Assembly: GCA_910583695.1 (NCBI GenBank)
Contig: CAJTZL010000005.1
Coordinates: forward strand, 22,759-86,758
Length of the DNA: 64,000 bases
Reading direction: 5' to 3'
Origin: an uncultured Oscillibacter sp.
GTDB taxonomy: Bacteria; Bacillota; Clostridia; Oscillospirales; Oscillospiraceae
The translations under genes were made by a program, and so were the position numbers. Shown in pieces: positions 34,018 to 43,963 of this stretch. Below the pieces are notes generated by a model, which did no database searches, was not told the DNA's origin, and worked only from the letters and a program-made list of their open reading frames with translations. The first letter of the stretch is position 1. The number at the start of each line of letters is the position of its first letter.

Positions 34018-35415
34018 ATGAAAAAGAAAGTCTCTGCGCTCCTTCTGGCAGCCGTGATGCTGCTCTCCCTGGCCGCCTGCGGCGGCGGCTCCGGTTCCGG
34101 CTCTGGTGACGGCGGCTCTGGCGGGAGCTCCGCCAGCGGCAAGACCGTGCTGAATCTCTGGGCTTTCACCGACGAGGTGCCCAAGATGGTCGACAAGTTC
34201 CTGGCCAGCCGTCCGGACTTTGCCGAAAAGTATGAGGTCAAGACCACCGTCATCGCCACCACCGACGGCGCCTACCAGCCCGCCCTGGACCAGGCCCTGG
34301 CCGGCGGCGGCTCCGACGCCCCGGATATGTACTGCGCCGAGGCCGCGTTCGTCATGAAGTACACCCAGGGCGACGCCGCCCACTATGCCGCTCCCTATGA
34401 GGACCTGGGCATCGACGTGGCCGGGGATATCCAGGCCGCCGACATCGCCCAGTACTCTGTGGACATCGGCACCCGGCCCGACGACGGCAAGGTGGTGGGC
34501 CTGGGCTATCAGGCCACCGGCGGCGCGTTCATCTACCGCCGCTCCATTGCCAAGGAGGTCTTCGGCACCGACGATCCCGACACCATCGGAGCGGCTATCG
34601 GCGCGGGCTCCAATGGCTGGGATAAATTCTACGAGGCCGCCGAGACCCTCAAGGGTAAGGGCTACGGCATCATCTCCGGCGACGGCGACCTGTGGCACGC
34701 CGTGGAAAACAGCTCTGAGCAGGGCTGGATCGTGGACGGCAAGCTGAACATCGACCCCAAACGGGAGGCGTTCCTGGATCTGTCCAAGGAGCTCAAGGAC
34801 AACAATTACCACAATGATACCCAGGACTGGCAGGACGCCTGGTTCGCCGACATGAAGGGCGAAGGGGACAAGGGCGTCTTCGGCTTCTTCGGCCCCGCCT
34901 GGCTCATCAACTACACCATCGCCCCCAACTGCGGCGGCTCCGCCGTGGGCGAGGGAACCTATGGCGACTGGGCGGTCTGCGCGCCTCCCGTGGGCTTCTT
35001 CTGGGGCGGCACCTGGCTGATGGCCAGCAACAATTCCGCCAACAAAGAGGCCGTGGGCGAAATTATCCGCTGGATCACCCTGGACTGCTCCGAGACCGGC
35101 CTCCAGTACATGTGGGCCAACGGAACGCTGAACGGCGAGGGCGGCACCAAGGACTGCGTGGCCTCCGGCACGGTCATGGAGATGAGCGACGGCTCCCTGG
35201 ATTTCCTGGGCGGACAGAACATGTTCGACGCCTTTGTCCCCGCCAACCAGTACGCCAACGGAAAATGCCTGACCCAGTACGATGAAACCATCAACACCAA
35301 GTGGCGGGATCAGGTCCGGCAGTATACCTCCGGCACCAAGACCCGGGATCAGGCCATCAAGGACTTCAAGCAGGACGTGGCCGACAACCTGGACGTGACG
35401 GTGGATCTGGGCTAA
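34018..35415 (+). CDS. Sugar ABC transporter substrate-binding lipoprotein
   Basis: 465 residues, TTGGAGG upstream. Signal peptide with lipobox LAAC (Cys near 21), then a Gly/Ser linker to about residue 40 that spaces the domain from the membrane. The extracellular solute-binding family 1 fold follows (TVLNLWAFTDEVPKM, GLGYQATGGAFIYRRS, FFGPAWLINY, WGGTWLMASNNS). It captures an oligosaccharide for the two permeases encoded next. Substrate inferred from the operon as a plant-derived pentose oligomer. A stem-loop follows that may raise its transcript over that of the permeases. Confidence 0.93.
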   Translation: MKKKVSALLLAAVMLLSLAACGGGSGSGSGDGGSGGSSASGKTVLNLWAFTDEVPKMVDKFLASRPDFAEKYEVKTTVIATTDGAYQPALDQALAGGGSDAPDMYCAEAAFVMKYTQGDAAHYAAPYEDLGIDVAGDIQAADIAQYSVDIGTRPDDGKVVGLGYQATGGAFIYRRSIAKEVFGTDDPDTIGAAIGAGSNGWDKFYEAAETLKGKGYGIISGDGDLWHAVENSSEQGWIVDGKLNIDPKREAFLDLSKELKDNNYHNDTQDWQDAWFADMKGEGDKGVFGFFGPAWLINYTIAPNCGGSAVGEGTYGDWAVCAPPVGFFWGGTWLMASNNSANKEAVGEIIRWITLDCSETGLQYMWANGTLNGEGGTKDCVASGTVMEMSDGSLDFLGGQNMFDAFVPANQYANGKCLTQYDETINTKWRDQVRQYTSGTKTRDQAIKDFKQDVADNLDVTVDLG

Positions 35416-35484
35416 GCCGATTTCTGGGCCAGTGGCCCAGACCATCTCGGAGCGGGCTCCGAGATAATGAGAGACTGCTTCCAG

Positions 35485-35515
35485 GCGAAAGGGGCCCGGA
35501 ACGGGCCCCTTTCGC
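35485..35515 (+). terminator. Stem-loop between binding protein and permease genes
   Basis: 14-bp perfect stem GCGAAAGGGGCCCG with a 3-base loop and no long T-run. Such intercistronic hairpins usually allow partial read-through and protect the upstream mRNA. Confidence 0.75.
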
Positions 35516-35572
35516 TCCGTTCTTCCTCTCCGGCCATGCCCGGCCAATCTGATTTCAAGGAGCTGAGATTTC

Positions 35573-36487
35573 ATGAGGCAGCGAAAAGGCTTCAGCTACG
35601 CGAGGTACGGCTATTTGTTCAGCCTGCCCTTCATTGTGGCCTTCTGCGTCTTCTCCCTGTATCCCACCATTTACACCGCCCTCCTGGGCTTCACGGACTG
35701 CAAGGGCCTGGGAAACACGACCTGGCACTTCCTGACGGACGAGCCGTTCAAGAACTTTGTCAGCGTCCTTCAGAACCCCTCTTTTATTAAATCCCTGGGC
35801 AACACCGTGAAGCTCTGGATTATGAACTTTATCCCCCAGATTACCTTGGCCCTGCTGCTGACGGCCTGGTTCACCAGCCACCGCCACAAGCTGGCCGGTC
35901 AGGGCTTCTTCAAGGTCGTTTTCTACATGCCCAACATCATCACGGCGGCCTCCGTGGCCATTTTGTTCAACGCCCTCTTCGGCTATCCCACCGGCCCGGT
36001 GAACGACCTTCTTGTGACCACGGGAGTACTGAACACGCCCTTCAACTTCTCCATCAATGCGACGGCGGCCCAGCTCATCGTGGCCTTCATCCAGTTCTGG
36101 ATGTGGTACGGCTACACCATGATTATCCTGATCTCCGGCGTCCTGGGCATCAGCCCTGAGATTTACGAGGCGGCGGAGATCGACGGGGCCAACGACGTGC
36201 AGCTGTTCTTCCAGATCACCATTCCCAACCTGAAAACCATCCTGCTCTACACCCTGATCACCAGCATGATCGGCGGACTGAACATGTACGACATTCCCAA
36301 GCTGTTCCTGCTGGGCGGGCCGGACAACGCGACCCTGACCACCAGCGTGTTTATTTACAACCAGGCGTTCAGCGGGAGCTATCTCTACAACCGGGCCGCC
36401 GCGGCCAGCATGATTATGTTCCTCATCATCGCGGTGTTTTCCGGCGTGATCTTCCTGCTGATGCGGGACAAGGACGAGGGGAGGTAA
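35573..36487 (+). CDS. Sugar ABC transporter permease (MalF/UgpA type)
   Basis: 304 residues, six predicted transmembrane helices starting with YLFSLPFIVAFCVFSLYPTI. The EAA loop reads EIYEAAEIDGANDVQLFFQI (about 202-221), the contact site for the ATPase. Starts behind AAGGAGC and lies seven bases ahead of the second permease. Confidence 0.94.
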   Translation: MRQRKGFSYARYGYLFSLPFIVAFCVFSLYPTIYTALLGFTDCKGLGNTTWHFLTDEPFKNFVSVLQNPSFIKSLGNTVKLWIMNFIPQITLALLLTAWFTSHRHKLAGQGFFKVVFYMPNIITAASVAILFNALFGYPTGPVNDLLVTTGVLNTPFNFSINATAAQLIVAFIQFWMWYGYTMIILISGVLGISPEIYEAAEIDGANDVQLFFQITIPNLKTILLYTLITSMIGGLNMYDIPKLFLLGGPDNATLTTSVFIYNQAFSGSYLYNRAAAASMIMFLIIAVFSGVIFLLMRDKDEGR

Positions 36488-36493
36488 CCGGAC

Positions 36494-37342
36494 ATGAAAC
36501 ACGCGAAACACTCCAACGGCACGGCCTTTAAAATTGTGGCCTATACCGTGTGCATCCTGCTGACCATCCTCAGCCTGATGCCCTTTGTCATCATGCTCGT
36601 CAACTCCACCCGCAGCACCTATGAGATTCAGCAGCACGCCATCTCCCTGGTGCCCTCCACCTACCTGATGAGCAACCTGAGCGTGCTGCTGGGCAAGACC
36701 TTCAATCCCATCCGGGGCTTCATGAACTCCATGATCATTTCCGTGGGCTCCACGGCCTGCACGGTGTATTTCTCCGCCCTCACCGCCTATGCCCTGGTGG
36801 CCTACCAGTGGAAGGGGCGCAAGACCTTTTTCACCGTCATCATGTGCGTGATGATGATCCCCGCCCAGGTCACCAGCATCGGCTTCTACCAGTTCATGTA
36901 CCAGATCCACATGACCAACAACTTCCTGGCGCTGATCCTCCCCTCCATTGCCGCTCCGGCTACGGTGTTCTTCATGCGGCAGTTCATGCTGTCCTCTTTG
37001 CCTCTGGAGCTGCTGGACTCGGCCCGGATCGACGGCTCCGGGGAATTCAACACCTTCAACCGCATCGCGTTGCCCATCATGAAGCCGGCCATGGCCACCC
37101 AGGCCATCTTCTGCTTCGTCTCCAGCTGGAACAGCCTCTTCCTGCCCACCATCCTGCTGACGGACAACAGTAAATACACCATGCCGATCATGGTGGGCCT
37201 CCTTCGGGGCGATATTTATAAGACGGAGCACGGCGCGATCTATTTGGGCCTGACCCTGACGATCCTGCCCCTGTTCATCGTGTACTTCGCCCTGTCCAAG
37301 TACATCATCGCCGGCGTGGCCCTGGGCGGCGTGAAGGGCTGA
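36494..37342 (+). CDS. Sugar ABC transporter permease (MalG/UgpE type)
   Basis: 282 residues, six transmembrane helices (first: VAYTVCILLTILSLMPFVIM). EAA loop LPLELLDSARIDGSGEFNTF near residue 175. GGGGAGG precedes the ATG. Forms the channel with the preceding permease; the ATPase is encoded later in the cluster at 43964-45154. Confidence 0.94.
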   Translation: MKHAKHSNGTAFKIVAYTVCILLTILSLMPFVIMLVNSTRSTYEIQQHAISLVPSTYLMSNLSVLLGKTFNPIRGFMNSMIISVGSTACTVYFSALTAYALVAYQWKGRKTFFTVIMCVMMIPAQVTSIGFYQFMYQIHMTNNFLALILPSIAAPATVFFMRQFMLSSLPLELLDSARIDGSGEFNTFNRIALPIMKPAMATQAIFCFVSSWNSLFLPTILLTDNSKYTMPIMVGLLRGDIYKTEHGAIYLGLTLTILPLFIVYFALSKYIIAGVALGGVKG

Positions 37343-37346
37343 GCCT

Positions 37347-38018
37347 ATGGCGGACACGCGTAAGGCCGGGCCGGAGGAGGGAAGCCCCCTCCGGGCCTCC
37401 CTGGGACAGGTCCTCCGCACCCTGGGGGACCTGATCGTCCTCAACTGGCTCTGCGTCCTCTGCGCCCTGCCGGTGGTTACCGCCGGGCCCGCCCTGTGCG
37501 CGTTGTACTATGTCACCTTGAAGCTGGTCCGGGGGGAGGAGGTCCGCACCCTGCGGGGCTTCCTGGACGCCTTCCGGGCCAACCTCAAGCGGGGCGCGGC
37601 CCTGGGCCTGCTGGTGCTGGCCCTGGGGGTTGTGGCGGCGGGGGACGCCTTTTTTGCCCTCCGGCAGGAGGGGGCCCTCCGGGTACTGTTCCTGACCGTC
37701 GCCACCGTTGTGGCAGTGATCGCCCTGACCCTGCTGTGCTATGTGTTCCCCCTCCAGGCCAGGTTTCAGAACACCTGGAAGGGCCAGGTGAAAAACGCCT
37801 TTGCCCTGGCCTTCTGCTCCCCGGGGCGGACGCTGCTGCTGTGGCTGATCGCCCTTTTGCCCGTCGCCGTCCCGCTGTTTCTGCCCCTGGCGGTCTTGCG
37901 GATGCTGGGCTTTGTGTATTTCATCGCGGGGGCCTCCGGCCCGGCGTGGCTGGCCTCCCGGGTGCTGTGGAGAATCTTCCGCCGGGTGCTCCCGGCGGAG
38001 GACGGAGAACCAAACTGA
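37347..38018 (+). CDS. DUF624 (YesL-type) membrane protein
   Basis: 223 residues, four to five transmembrane helices (LIVLNWLCVLCALPVVTAGP, LGLLVLALGVVAAGDAFFAL and two more near 110-195). YesL-family proteins are encoded with sugar ABC importers in Firmicutes; an accessory role in transport or sensing is assumed but not established. It begins four bases after the permease stop and is followed after 19 bases by the GH3 gene. Confidence 0.85.
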   Translation: MADTRKAGPEEGSPLRASLGQVLRTLGDLIVLNWLCVLCALPVVTAGPALCALYYVTLKLVRGEEVRTLRGFLDAFRANLKRGAALGLLVLALGVVAAGDAFFALRQEGALRVLFLTVATVVAVIALTLLCYVFPLQARFQNTWKGQVKNAFALAFCSPGRTLLLWLIALLPVAVPLFLPLAVLRMLGFVYFIAGASGPAWLASRVLWRIFRRVLPAEDGEPN

Positions 38019-38037
38019 ACCCAAAGGAGAATTGCTT

Positions 38038-40134
38038 ATGGATCGAGAAACCGCGCGGCGGCGGGCCAGGGCTCTGGTGGCGCAGATGAGCCTGGAGGAA
38101 AAGGCCGGCCAGCTGAGCTATAGCGCGCCGCCTATTCCCCGCCTGGGGGTCCCCGCCTACAACTGGTGGAACGAGGCCCTTCACGGTGTGGCCCGGGCGG
38201 GCACTGCCACCAGCTTCCCCCAGGCCATCGGCCTGGCGGCCATGTTCGACGAGGAGCTGCTGGAAAAGCTGGGGGACGTGGCCGCCACCGAGGGCCGGGC
38301 CAAGTACAACGCCCTCTCCGCCCAGGACGACCGGGACATCTACAAGGGGCTGACCTTCTGGTCCCCCAACGTTAACATTTTCCGGGACCCCCGCTGGGGC
38401 CGGGGGCACGAGACTTACGGCGAGGACCCCTTCCTCACCGCCCAACTGGGCAAAGCCTACATCCGGGGTCTCCAGGGCAGCGGCGAAACCATGAAATCCG
38501 CCGCCTGCGCCAAGCACTTTGCCGTCCACAGCGGACCGGAGAGCCTGCGGCACAAGTTCAACGCCGTGGCCTCCCCCAAGGACATGGAGGAGACCTATCT
38601 CCCCGCCTTCGAGGCCTGCGTCAAGGACGCCGGGGTGGAGGCCGTCATGGGTGCTTACAACCGCACCAACGGCGAGCCCTGCTGCGGCAGCGAGACGCTG
38701 CTGAAAGACATCCTCCGGGGCCGCTGGGGCTTCCAGGGCCATGTGGTCTCCGACTGCTGGGCCATCCGGGACTTCCACACCGGACATATGGTCACGGAGG
38801 ACACTGCCCAGTCCGTGGCCCTGGCGCTGAAAAACGGCTGTGACCTGAACTGCGGCGACTGCTACCGCTGTTTGCTCCTGGCCCTGCGGGAGGGGCTGAT
38901 CTCCGAGGAGGATATTACAATTGCCGCCGAGCGGCTCTTTACCACCCGGTATCTCCTGGGCGTCCTGGGGGAGGGCAGCGAGTACGATTCCATCCCCTAT
39001 GAGGCGGTGGAGTGCCCGGAGCACCTGGCTCTGGCCCGCAAAGCCGCTCTGGAGTCCTGCGTGCTGCTGAAGAACAGCGGGCTTTTGCCCCTGAACCCGG
39101 AGACGGTGGGTACCGTCGGGGTCATCGGCCCCAACGCCAACAGCCGGGCGGCTCTGGTGGGGAACTACCACGGCACCGCCTCCCGCTATGTCACCGTCTT
39201 GGAGGGCATCCAGGACGCCATGGAGGGCCGCGGACGGGTGCTGTACGCAGAAGGCTGCCACCTCTGGCGGGACCGGGTGGAGCCCCTGGCCCAAGCCAGC
39301 GACCGCATGGCGGAGGCCATGGCGGTGGTGAAGCACAGCGACGTGGTGGTCCTGGTTCTGGGCCTGGACGAGACTCTGGAGGGCGAACAGCCCGACGAGG
39401 GCAACGCCGCCGGTTCCGGTGACAAGGAGGATCTTCTCCTGCCCTCGCCCCAGCGGATGCTGATGCGGCATGTGCTGGCGGCAGGGAAGCCCACGCTGGT
39501 GGTCCTTTTGGCGGGAAGCGCCATCGACCTCAGCGAGGCCGAGACCCAAGCGGACGCCATTCTCCTGGGCTGGTATCCCGGCGCCGGGGGAGGGCGGGCC
39601 ATTGCGGACCTGATTTTCGGCAAAGCATCCCCCTCCGGCAAGCTGCCCGTGACCTTCTACCGGGACGAGGCCCTGGAGGAGCTGCCCGCCTTTACCGACT
39701 ACGCCATGACTAACCGCACCTACCGCTACTACCGGGGCGAGCCCCTCTATCCCTTCGGCTACGGCCTGACCTATGGCGACGCGGCGGTCACCGCCGTCAC
39801 CGCCGGGGAGGCCTCCGCCCGGGTCACAGTGGAGAACCAGGGCGGGCGGGCCACCCAGGAGGTGGTGCAGCTCTATTTGAAGGACGAGGCGTCCCCCGAC
39901 GCGCCGCCCAATCCCATCCTCTGCGGCTTCCGGCGGATTGAGCTGGGGGCGGGGGAGGCCAAGACGGTGGACGTTCCCATAGAGCCCTCGGCCTTCACCG
40001 TGGTCAACGCCGCCGGAGAGCGGATTCCCGGCAGCGGGACCTGGACCCTGTACGCGGGCCTGGGCCAGCCGGACGCCCGCACCGCCCGGCTGACAGGAAA
40101 GAGCGCCGCCAGCGTTTCCATCCGGCGGACATAA
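38038..40134 (+). CDS. Glycoside hydrolase family 3, beta-xylosidase/beta-glucosidase type
   Basis: 698 residues from ATG 38038 (AAAGGAG upstream). N-terminal GH3 barrel with YNWWNEALHGVARAG, FRDPRWGRGHETYGED, CAKHFAVHSGPE and the nucleophile Asp239 in VVSDCWAI (most relatives have SDW). The alpha/beta sandwich has VGVIGPNANSR and LLGWYPGAGGGRAIADL, and a fibronectin-III-like C-terminal domain starts near 590 (YPFGYGLTYG). The YNWWNEALHG type is typical of GH3 beta-xylosidases. No signal peptide, so it acts on imported oligosaccharides in the cytoplasm. Confidence 0.92.
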   Translation: MDRETARRRARALVAQMSLEEKAGQLSYSAPPIPRLGVPAYNWWNEALHGVARAGTATSFPQAIGLAAMFDEELLEKLGDVAATEGRAKYNALSAQDDRDIYKGLTFWSPNVNIFRDPRWGRGHETYGEDPFLTAQLGKAYIRGLQGSGETMKSAACAKHFAVHSGPESLRHKFNAVASPKDMEETYLPAFEACVKDAGVEAVMGAYNRTNGEPCCGSETLLKDILRGRWGFQGHVVSDCWAIRDFHTGHMVTEDTAQSVALALKNGCDLNCGDCYRCLLLALREGLISEEDITIAAERLFTTRYLLGVLGEGSEYDSIPYEAVECPEHLALARKAALESCVLLKNSGLLPLNPETVGTVGVIGPNANSRAALVGNYHGTASRYVTVLEGIQDAMEGRGRVLYAEGCHLWRDRVEPLAQASDRMAEAMAVVKHSDVVVLVLGLDETLEGEQPDEGNAAGSGDKEDLLLPSPQRMLMRHVLAAGKPTLVVLLAGSAIDLSEAETQADAILLGWYPGAGGGRAIADLIFGKASPSGKLPVTFYRDEALEELPAFTDYAMTNRTYRYYRGEPLYPFGYGLTYGDAAVTAVTAGEASARVTVENQGGRATQEVVQLYLKDEASPDAPPNPILCGFRRIELGAGEAKTVDVPIEPSAFTVVNAAGERIPGSGTWTLYAGLGQPDARTARLTGKSAASVSIRRT

Positions 40135-40145
40135 GGAGAAACGAC

Positions 40146-41645
40146 ATGCTGTATATAGGAATCGACCTGGGCACCTCCGCCGTGAAGCTGCTGCTGATGG
40201 ACGAGGAGGGACAAATCCAAAACATCGTCTCCCGGGAATACCCACTGTCTTTTCCCAGGCCTGGCTGGTCCGAGCAGAACCCGGCGGACTGGCTGGAAGC
40301 GGTGGTGACTGGCATCCGGGAGTTGACGGCGGACTGCGATAGGACCCAGATTGCGGCCATCGGCTGCGGAGGGCAGATGCACGGGCTGGTGGCCCTGGAC
40401 GGGGAGGACCGGGTCCTTCGCCCGGCCATCCTCTGGAACGACGGCCGCACCGCCCGGGAGGTGGACTACCTCAACAAGATCGTGGGCCGGGAAAAAATCA
40501 GCCGGTACACCGCCAACATCGCCTTCGCGGGCTTCACGGCCCCTAAGCTCCTCTGGATGCGGAAGAACGAGCCGGAGCTGTTCGCCAGAATCGACAAGGT
40601 GATGCTGCCGAAAGACTACATCAACTACCGCCTTACCGGCGTCCACTGCACCGACGTCTCCGACGCCTCGGGGATGCTTCTCTTCGACGTGGAGCACAAG
40701 CGCTGGAGCCCGGAGATGCTGGAGCTCTGCGGACTGCTGGAATCCCAGATGGCAAAGGTTTTTGAGAGCTATGAGGCCGTGGGCACCCTCAATCCGGACA
40801 TGGCGAGGGCCCTGGGCCTGCCGGAGACCGTGGCGGTCTGCGCCGGGGCGGGGGACAACGCTGCCGCCGCCGTGGGCACGGGCACCGTGGGGGACGGAGG
40901 CTGCAACATCAGCTTGGGCACCTCCGGGACCATCTTCATCTCCAGCAAAACCTTCGGCGTGGACCCCCACAACGCCCTCCACTCCTTCGCCCACGCGGAC
41001 GGCGGATACCACCTCATGGGCTGCATGCTCTCCGCCGCCAGCTGCAACAAGTGGTGGATGGAGGACATTTTGAAGACCTCGGACTACGCCGGGGAGCAGG
41101 CGGGCATCCTCTCGGAGAAGCTGGGGCGGAACCATGTGTTTTTCCTCCCCTACCTCATGGGAGAGCGCAGCCCCATCAACGACACCGGCGCCCGGGGCTG
41201 CTTTATTGGAATGACTATGGATACCACCCGGGCGGACCTGCTCCAGGCGGTGCTGGAGGGCGTGGCCTTCGCCATCCGGGACAGCTTTGAGGTGGCCCGG
41301 AGCCTGGGCGTGGAGATTCCCCGCTCCAACATCTGCGGCGGGGGCAGCAAGTCTGGGCTCTGGCGGACCATCATGGCCAACATCCTGGGCATCCCCCTGG
41401 ACATCGTGACCACGGAGCAGGGGCCGGGCTACGGCGGGGCCATGCTGGCCATGGTGGCGGCGGGGCGGTTCCCCTCCGTCCAGGCGGCGGCGGACGCCCT
41501 GGTGCGCGTTGCCGGCACCGTAGAGCCGGAGGCGGGGCTGAGCGCCCTCTATGAGGAGCGGTACCGGCAGTTCCAAAAAATCTACCCCGCCTGCAAGGCG
41601 CTGTTTCCCCAGCTTCTTTATAAGGAGGAACCCCATGAAGATTGA
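40146..41645 (+). CDS. xylB: Xylulokinase
   Basis: 499 residues. FGGY kinase with phosphate-binding GIDLGTSAVK at the start, catalytic Asp region ILWNDGRT, GDNAAAAVGTG and C-terminal ICGGGSKSGLWRTIMA. Phosphorylates D-xylulose to xylulose 5-phosphate, entry to the pentose phosphate pathway. Starts 11 bases after the GH3 stop; the next gene begins inside its last codons (overlap 11 bases). Confidence 0.95.
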   Translation: MLYIGIDLGTSAVKLLLMDEEGQIQNIVSREYPLSFPRPGWSEQNPADWLEAVVTGIRELTADCDRTQIAAIGCGGQMHGLVALDGEDRVLRPAILWNDGRTAREVDYLNKIVGREKISRYTANIAFAGFTAPKLLWMRKNEPELFARIDKVMLPKDYINYRLTGVHCTDVSDASGMLLFDVEHKRWSPEMLELCGLLESQMAKVFESYEAVGTLNPDMARALGLPETVAVCAGAGDNAAAAVGTGTVGDGGCNISLGTSGTIFISSKTFGVDPHNALHSFAHADGGYHLMGCMLSAASCNKWWMEDILKTSDYAGEQAGILSEKLGRNHVFFLPYLMGERSPINDTGARGCFIGMTMDTTRADLLQAVLEGVAFAIRDSFEVARSLGVEIPRSNICGGGSKSGLWRTIMANILGIPLDIVTTEQGPGYGGAMLAMVAAGRFPSVQAAADALVRVAGTVEPEAGLSALYEERYRQFQKIYPACKALFPQLLYKEEPHED

Positions 41646-42270
41646 ATCTGTCTACAGCCCCGCCTTCCGGGCCTACGGCCAGGTACTCACCGGCTATGAC
41701 ACGGAAAAGCTGCTCTGGACCATGGAGGCCATCCCCCTGCCGGAGGAGGGCACGGCCTATGAGCCGTCCATTGCCGCCTTGGAAGGCTGCGATATCTTCC
41801 GGCGGTTCCAGGACCACGCCTACGGGGGGATGCCGGTACAAATCGGCATGTGCTGGGGCCGCAATACCAAGCTCAACTGCCTGGAGTACCACCGGGACAG
41901 CGAGGTCAACATCGGAGCGTCGGATTTCATTCTCCTGCTGGCGAAACAGGAGGAAATGGTGGACGGCCGGCTGGATACCGCCTGTGTCCGGGCCTTCCGG
42001 GTCCCCGCCGGGGCGGTGGTGGAGGTCTACGCCACGACGCTGCACTACGCCCCCTGCCATGTGGATGAGACAAAGGGGTTCCGGGTGGCGGTGGTGCTGC
42101 CCAGGGGCACCAACGAGGCTAGGCCCGTCCTCACGCCGCTGAACGCGGAGGATGACCGCCTGTGGGCGAAAAACAAATGGCTGCTGGCGCACCCGGACTC
42201 CGGCGAGGCTGGACAGGGGGCCTGGGTGGGCCTGATAGGTGAGAACATTGATATCAAAAACGATTTTTGA
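41635..42270 (+). CDS. DUF4867-family protein
   Basis: 211 residues from ATG 41635, TAAGGAGG upstream, overlapping xylB. Cupin-like small protein with conserved polar segments CWGRNTKLNCLEYHRDSEVN and VEVYATTLHYAPCHVDETKG; the His/Glu residues could hold a metal. The family is uncharacterised and usually encoded beside sugar kinases and FucI-type isomerases, as here, so a role as a sugar-modifying or mutarotase-like enzyme in the same pathway is likely. Confidence 0.82.
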   Translation: MKIESVYSPAFRAYGQVLTGYDTEKLLWTMEAIPLPEEGTAYEPSIAALEGCDIFRRFQDHAYGGMPVQIGMCWGRNTKLNCLEYHRDSEVNIGASDFILLLAKQEEMVDGRLDTACVRAFRVPAGAVVEVYATTLHYAPCHVDETKGFRVAVVLPRGTNEARPVLTPLNAEDDRLWAKNKWLLAHPDSGEAGQGAWVGLIGENIDIKNDF

Positions 42271-42286
42271 AAAGGAGGAAGATTCT

Positions 42287-43765
42287 ATGCAATTGACCAA
42301 TATTCCCGAGGTAAAGCTGGGCCTCGTCGCCGTCTCCCGGGACTGTTTTCCCGTCGCCCTGAGTGAGAAGCGCCGGGCCGCCGTCAAGGCCGCCTGTTCC
42401 GGCGAGCTGTACGAGTGCCCTGTCACGGTGGAAAACGAGCAGGGAATGCTGAAAGCCGTGGAGGACATGAAAGCCCAGGGCTGCAACGCCCTGGTGGTGT
42501 TCCTGGGCAACTTCGGCCCCGAGACGCCGGAGACGCTGATTGCCCGGAATTTTGACGGCCCCTGCATGTTTGTGGCCGCCGCTGAGGGGGACGGGGACCT
42601 GATCAACGGACGGGGCGACGCCTACTGCGGAATGCTGAACTGCTCCTATAATCTGGGGATGCGGCGTTTGCGCGGCTATATCCCCGAATATCCTGTAGGC
42701 ACCGCCCAGGACGTCGCCGGAATGATCGCCGAATTTGTCCCCATCGCCCGGGCTGTTATCGGCGTGAAGAATCTGAAAATCATCACCTTCGGCCCCCGGC
42801 CTCAGGATTTCTTTGCCTGCAACGCCCCCATCAAAGGCCTGTACGAGCTGGGCGTGGAGGTGGAGGAGAACTCCGAGCTGGACCTGCTGGTGAGCTACCG
42901 GGAGCACGCCGGTGATCCCCGCATCCCGGCGGTCTGCGCGGAAATGGCCGCCGAGATGGGCGAGGGCCGCTACTACCCCGATCTGGGCGAGCGGATGGCC
43001 CAGTTTGAGCTGACGCTGCTGGACTGGGCGGAGAAGCACAAGGGGGCCCGGAAGTACGTGGCCTTCGCGGACAAGTGCTGGCCCGCGTTTCCCAGCCAGT
43101 TCGGCTTTGAGCCCTGCTATGTGAACTCCCGTCTGGTGAGCCGAGGCATCCCGGTTGCCTGTGAGGTGGACATCTACGGCGCGCTCAGTGAGTACATCGG
43201 CATGTGCGTCTCCGGGGACACGGTGACTCTGCTGGACATCAACAACTCCGTCCCCGCCCGGTTGTGGGCGGAGCAGATCAAGGGTAAGTTTGACTATCGG
43301 CTGACGGATACCTTCATGGGCTTCCACTGCGGCAATACCCCCGCCTGCAAGCTGTGCGCGGACCGGGCCGTCAAGTATCAGCTCATCCAGAACCGCCTGC
43401 TGGAGAACGGCGGCGAGCCGGACTTCACCCGGGGCACCCTGGAGGGCGACATCGCCGCCAGCGATATCACCTTCTACCGCCTCCAGTGCGACAGTGACGG
43501 GAATCTCCGGTCCTACATCGCCCAGGGCGAGGTGCTGCCGGTGGCCACGGGCAGCTTCGGCGGCATCGGCGTGTTCGCTATTCCCGAGATGGGCCGGTTC
43601 TACCGCCATGTGCTCATCCAGAAGCGCTATCCCCACCACGGGGCCGTGGCCTTCGGGCACTATGGCAAGGCGCTGTTCGAGGTGTTCAAGTTCCTTGGGA
43701 TTCAGGATATCGCCTACAACCAGCCCAAGAGCCTGCCCTATCCCACGGAGAACCCCTTCCGCTGA
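42287..43765 (+). CDS. L-fucose/L-arabinose isomerase-family protein
   Basis: 492 residues from ATG 42287 with AAAGGAGG upstream. It belongs to the FucI/AraA-like fold: an N-terminal Rossmann domain (EVKLGLVAVSRDCFP), a central GPRPQDFFACN, and conserved metal-site candidates Glu (CEVDIYGA), Asp (LLDINNS) and His (GFHCGNTPACK). It converts an aldose to a ketose. Because xylB is present but xylA is absent, it may be the xylose-to-xylulose isomerase of this locus; L-arabinose or another pentose remains possible. Confidence 0.85.
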   Translation: MQLTNIPEVKLGLVAVSRDCFPVALSEKRRAAVKAACSGELYECPVTVENEQGMLKAVEDMKAQGCNALVVFLGNFGPETPETLIARNFDGPCMFVAAAEGDGDLINGRGDAYCGMLNCSYNLGMRRLRGYIPEYPVGTAQDVAGMIAEFVPIARAVIGVKNLKIITFGPRPQDFFACNAPIKGLYELGVEVEENSELDLLVSYREHAGDPRIPAVCAEMAAEMGEGRYYPDLGERMAQFELTLLDWAEKHKGARKYVAFADKCWPAFPSQFGFEPCYVNSRLVSRGIPVACEVDIYGALSEYIGMCVSGDTVTLLDINNSVPARLWAEQIKGKFDYRLTDTFMGFHCGNTPACKLCADRAVKYQLIQNRLLENGGEPDFTRGTLEGDIAASDITFYRLQCDSDGNLRSYIAQGEVLPVATGSFGGIGVFAIPEMGRFYRHVLIQKRYPHHGAVAFGHYGKALFEVFKFLGIQDIAYNQPKSLPYPTENPFR

Positions 43766-43963
43766 GCATTGTGACTCCATTCCCCGAGAGGGTATGCAAA
43801 TAAAAAAGGGCCGGCCCGCTGCTCCACGCTTACAGCGGCCGGCGCCTGAAAAAGGAGGAAGACCGCGGCGGCTCGCGGTGCGGCAGTGTGGAGACCTGTC
43901 GTAAAGTCCCTTGGCCGGGGCGAGGCGAAGGCGGCGGAGGCCCCTTCGCCAGGGCCGAGAGTT

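Noticed and set aside
37921..40245. 774-codon open frame on the minus strand
   Set aside because: Shadow of the GH3 gene with random-looking Gly/Pro/Arg composition.
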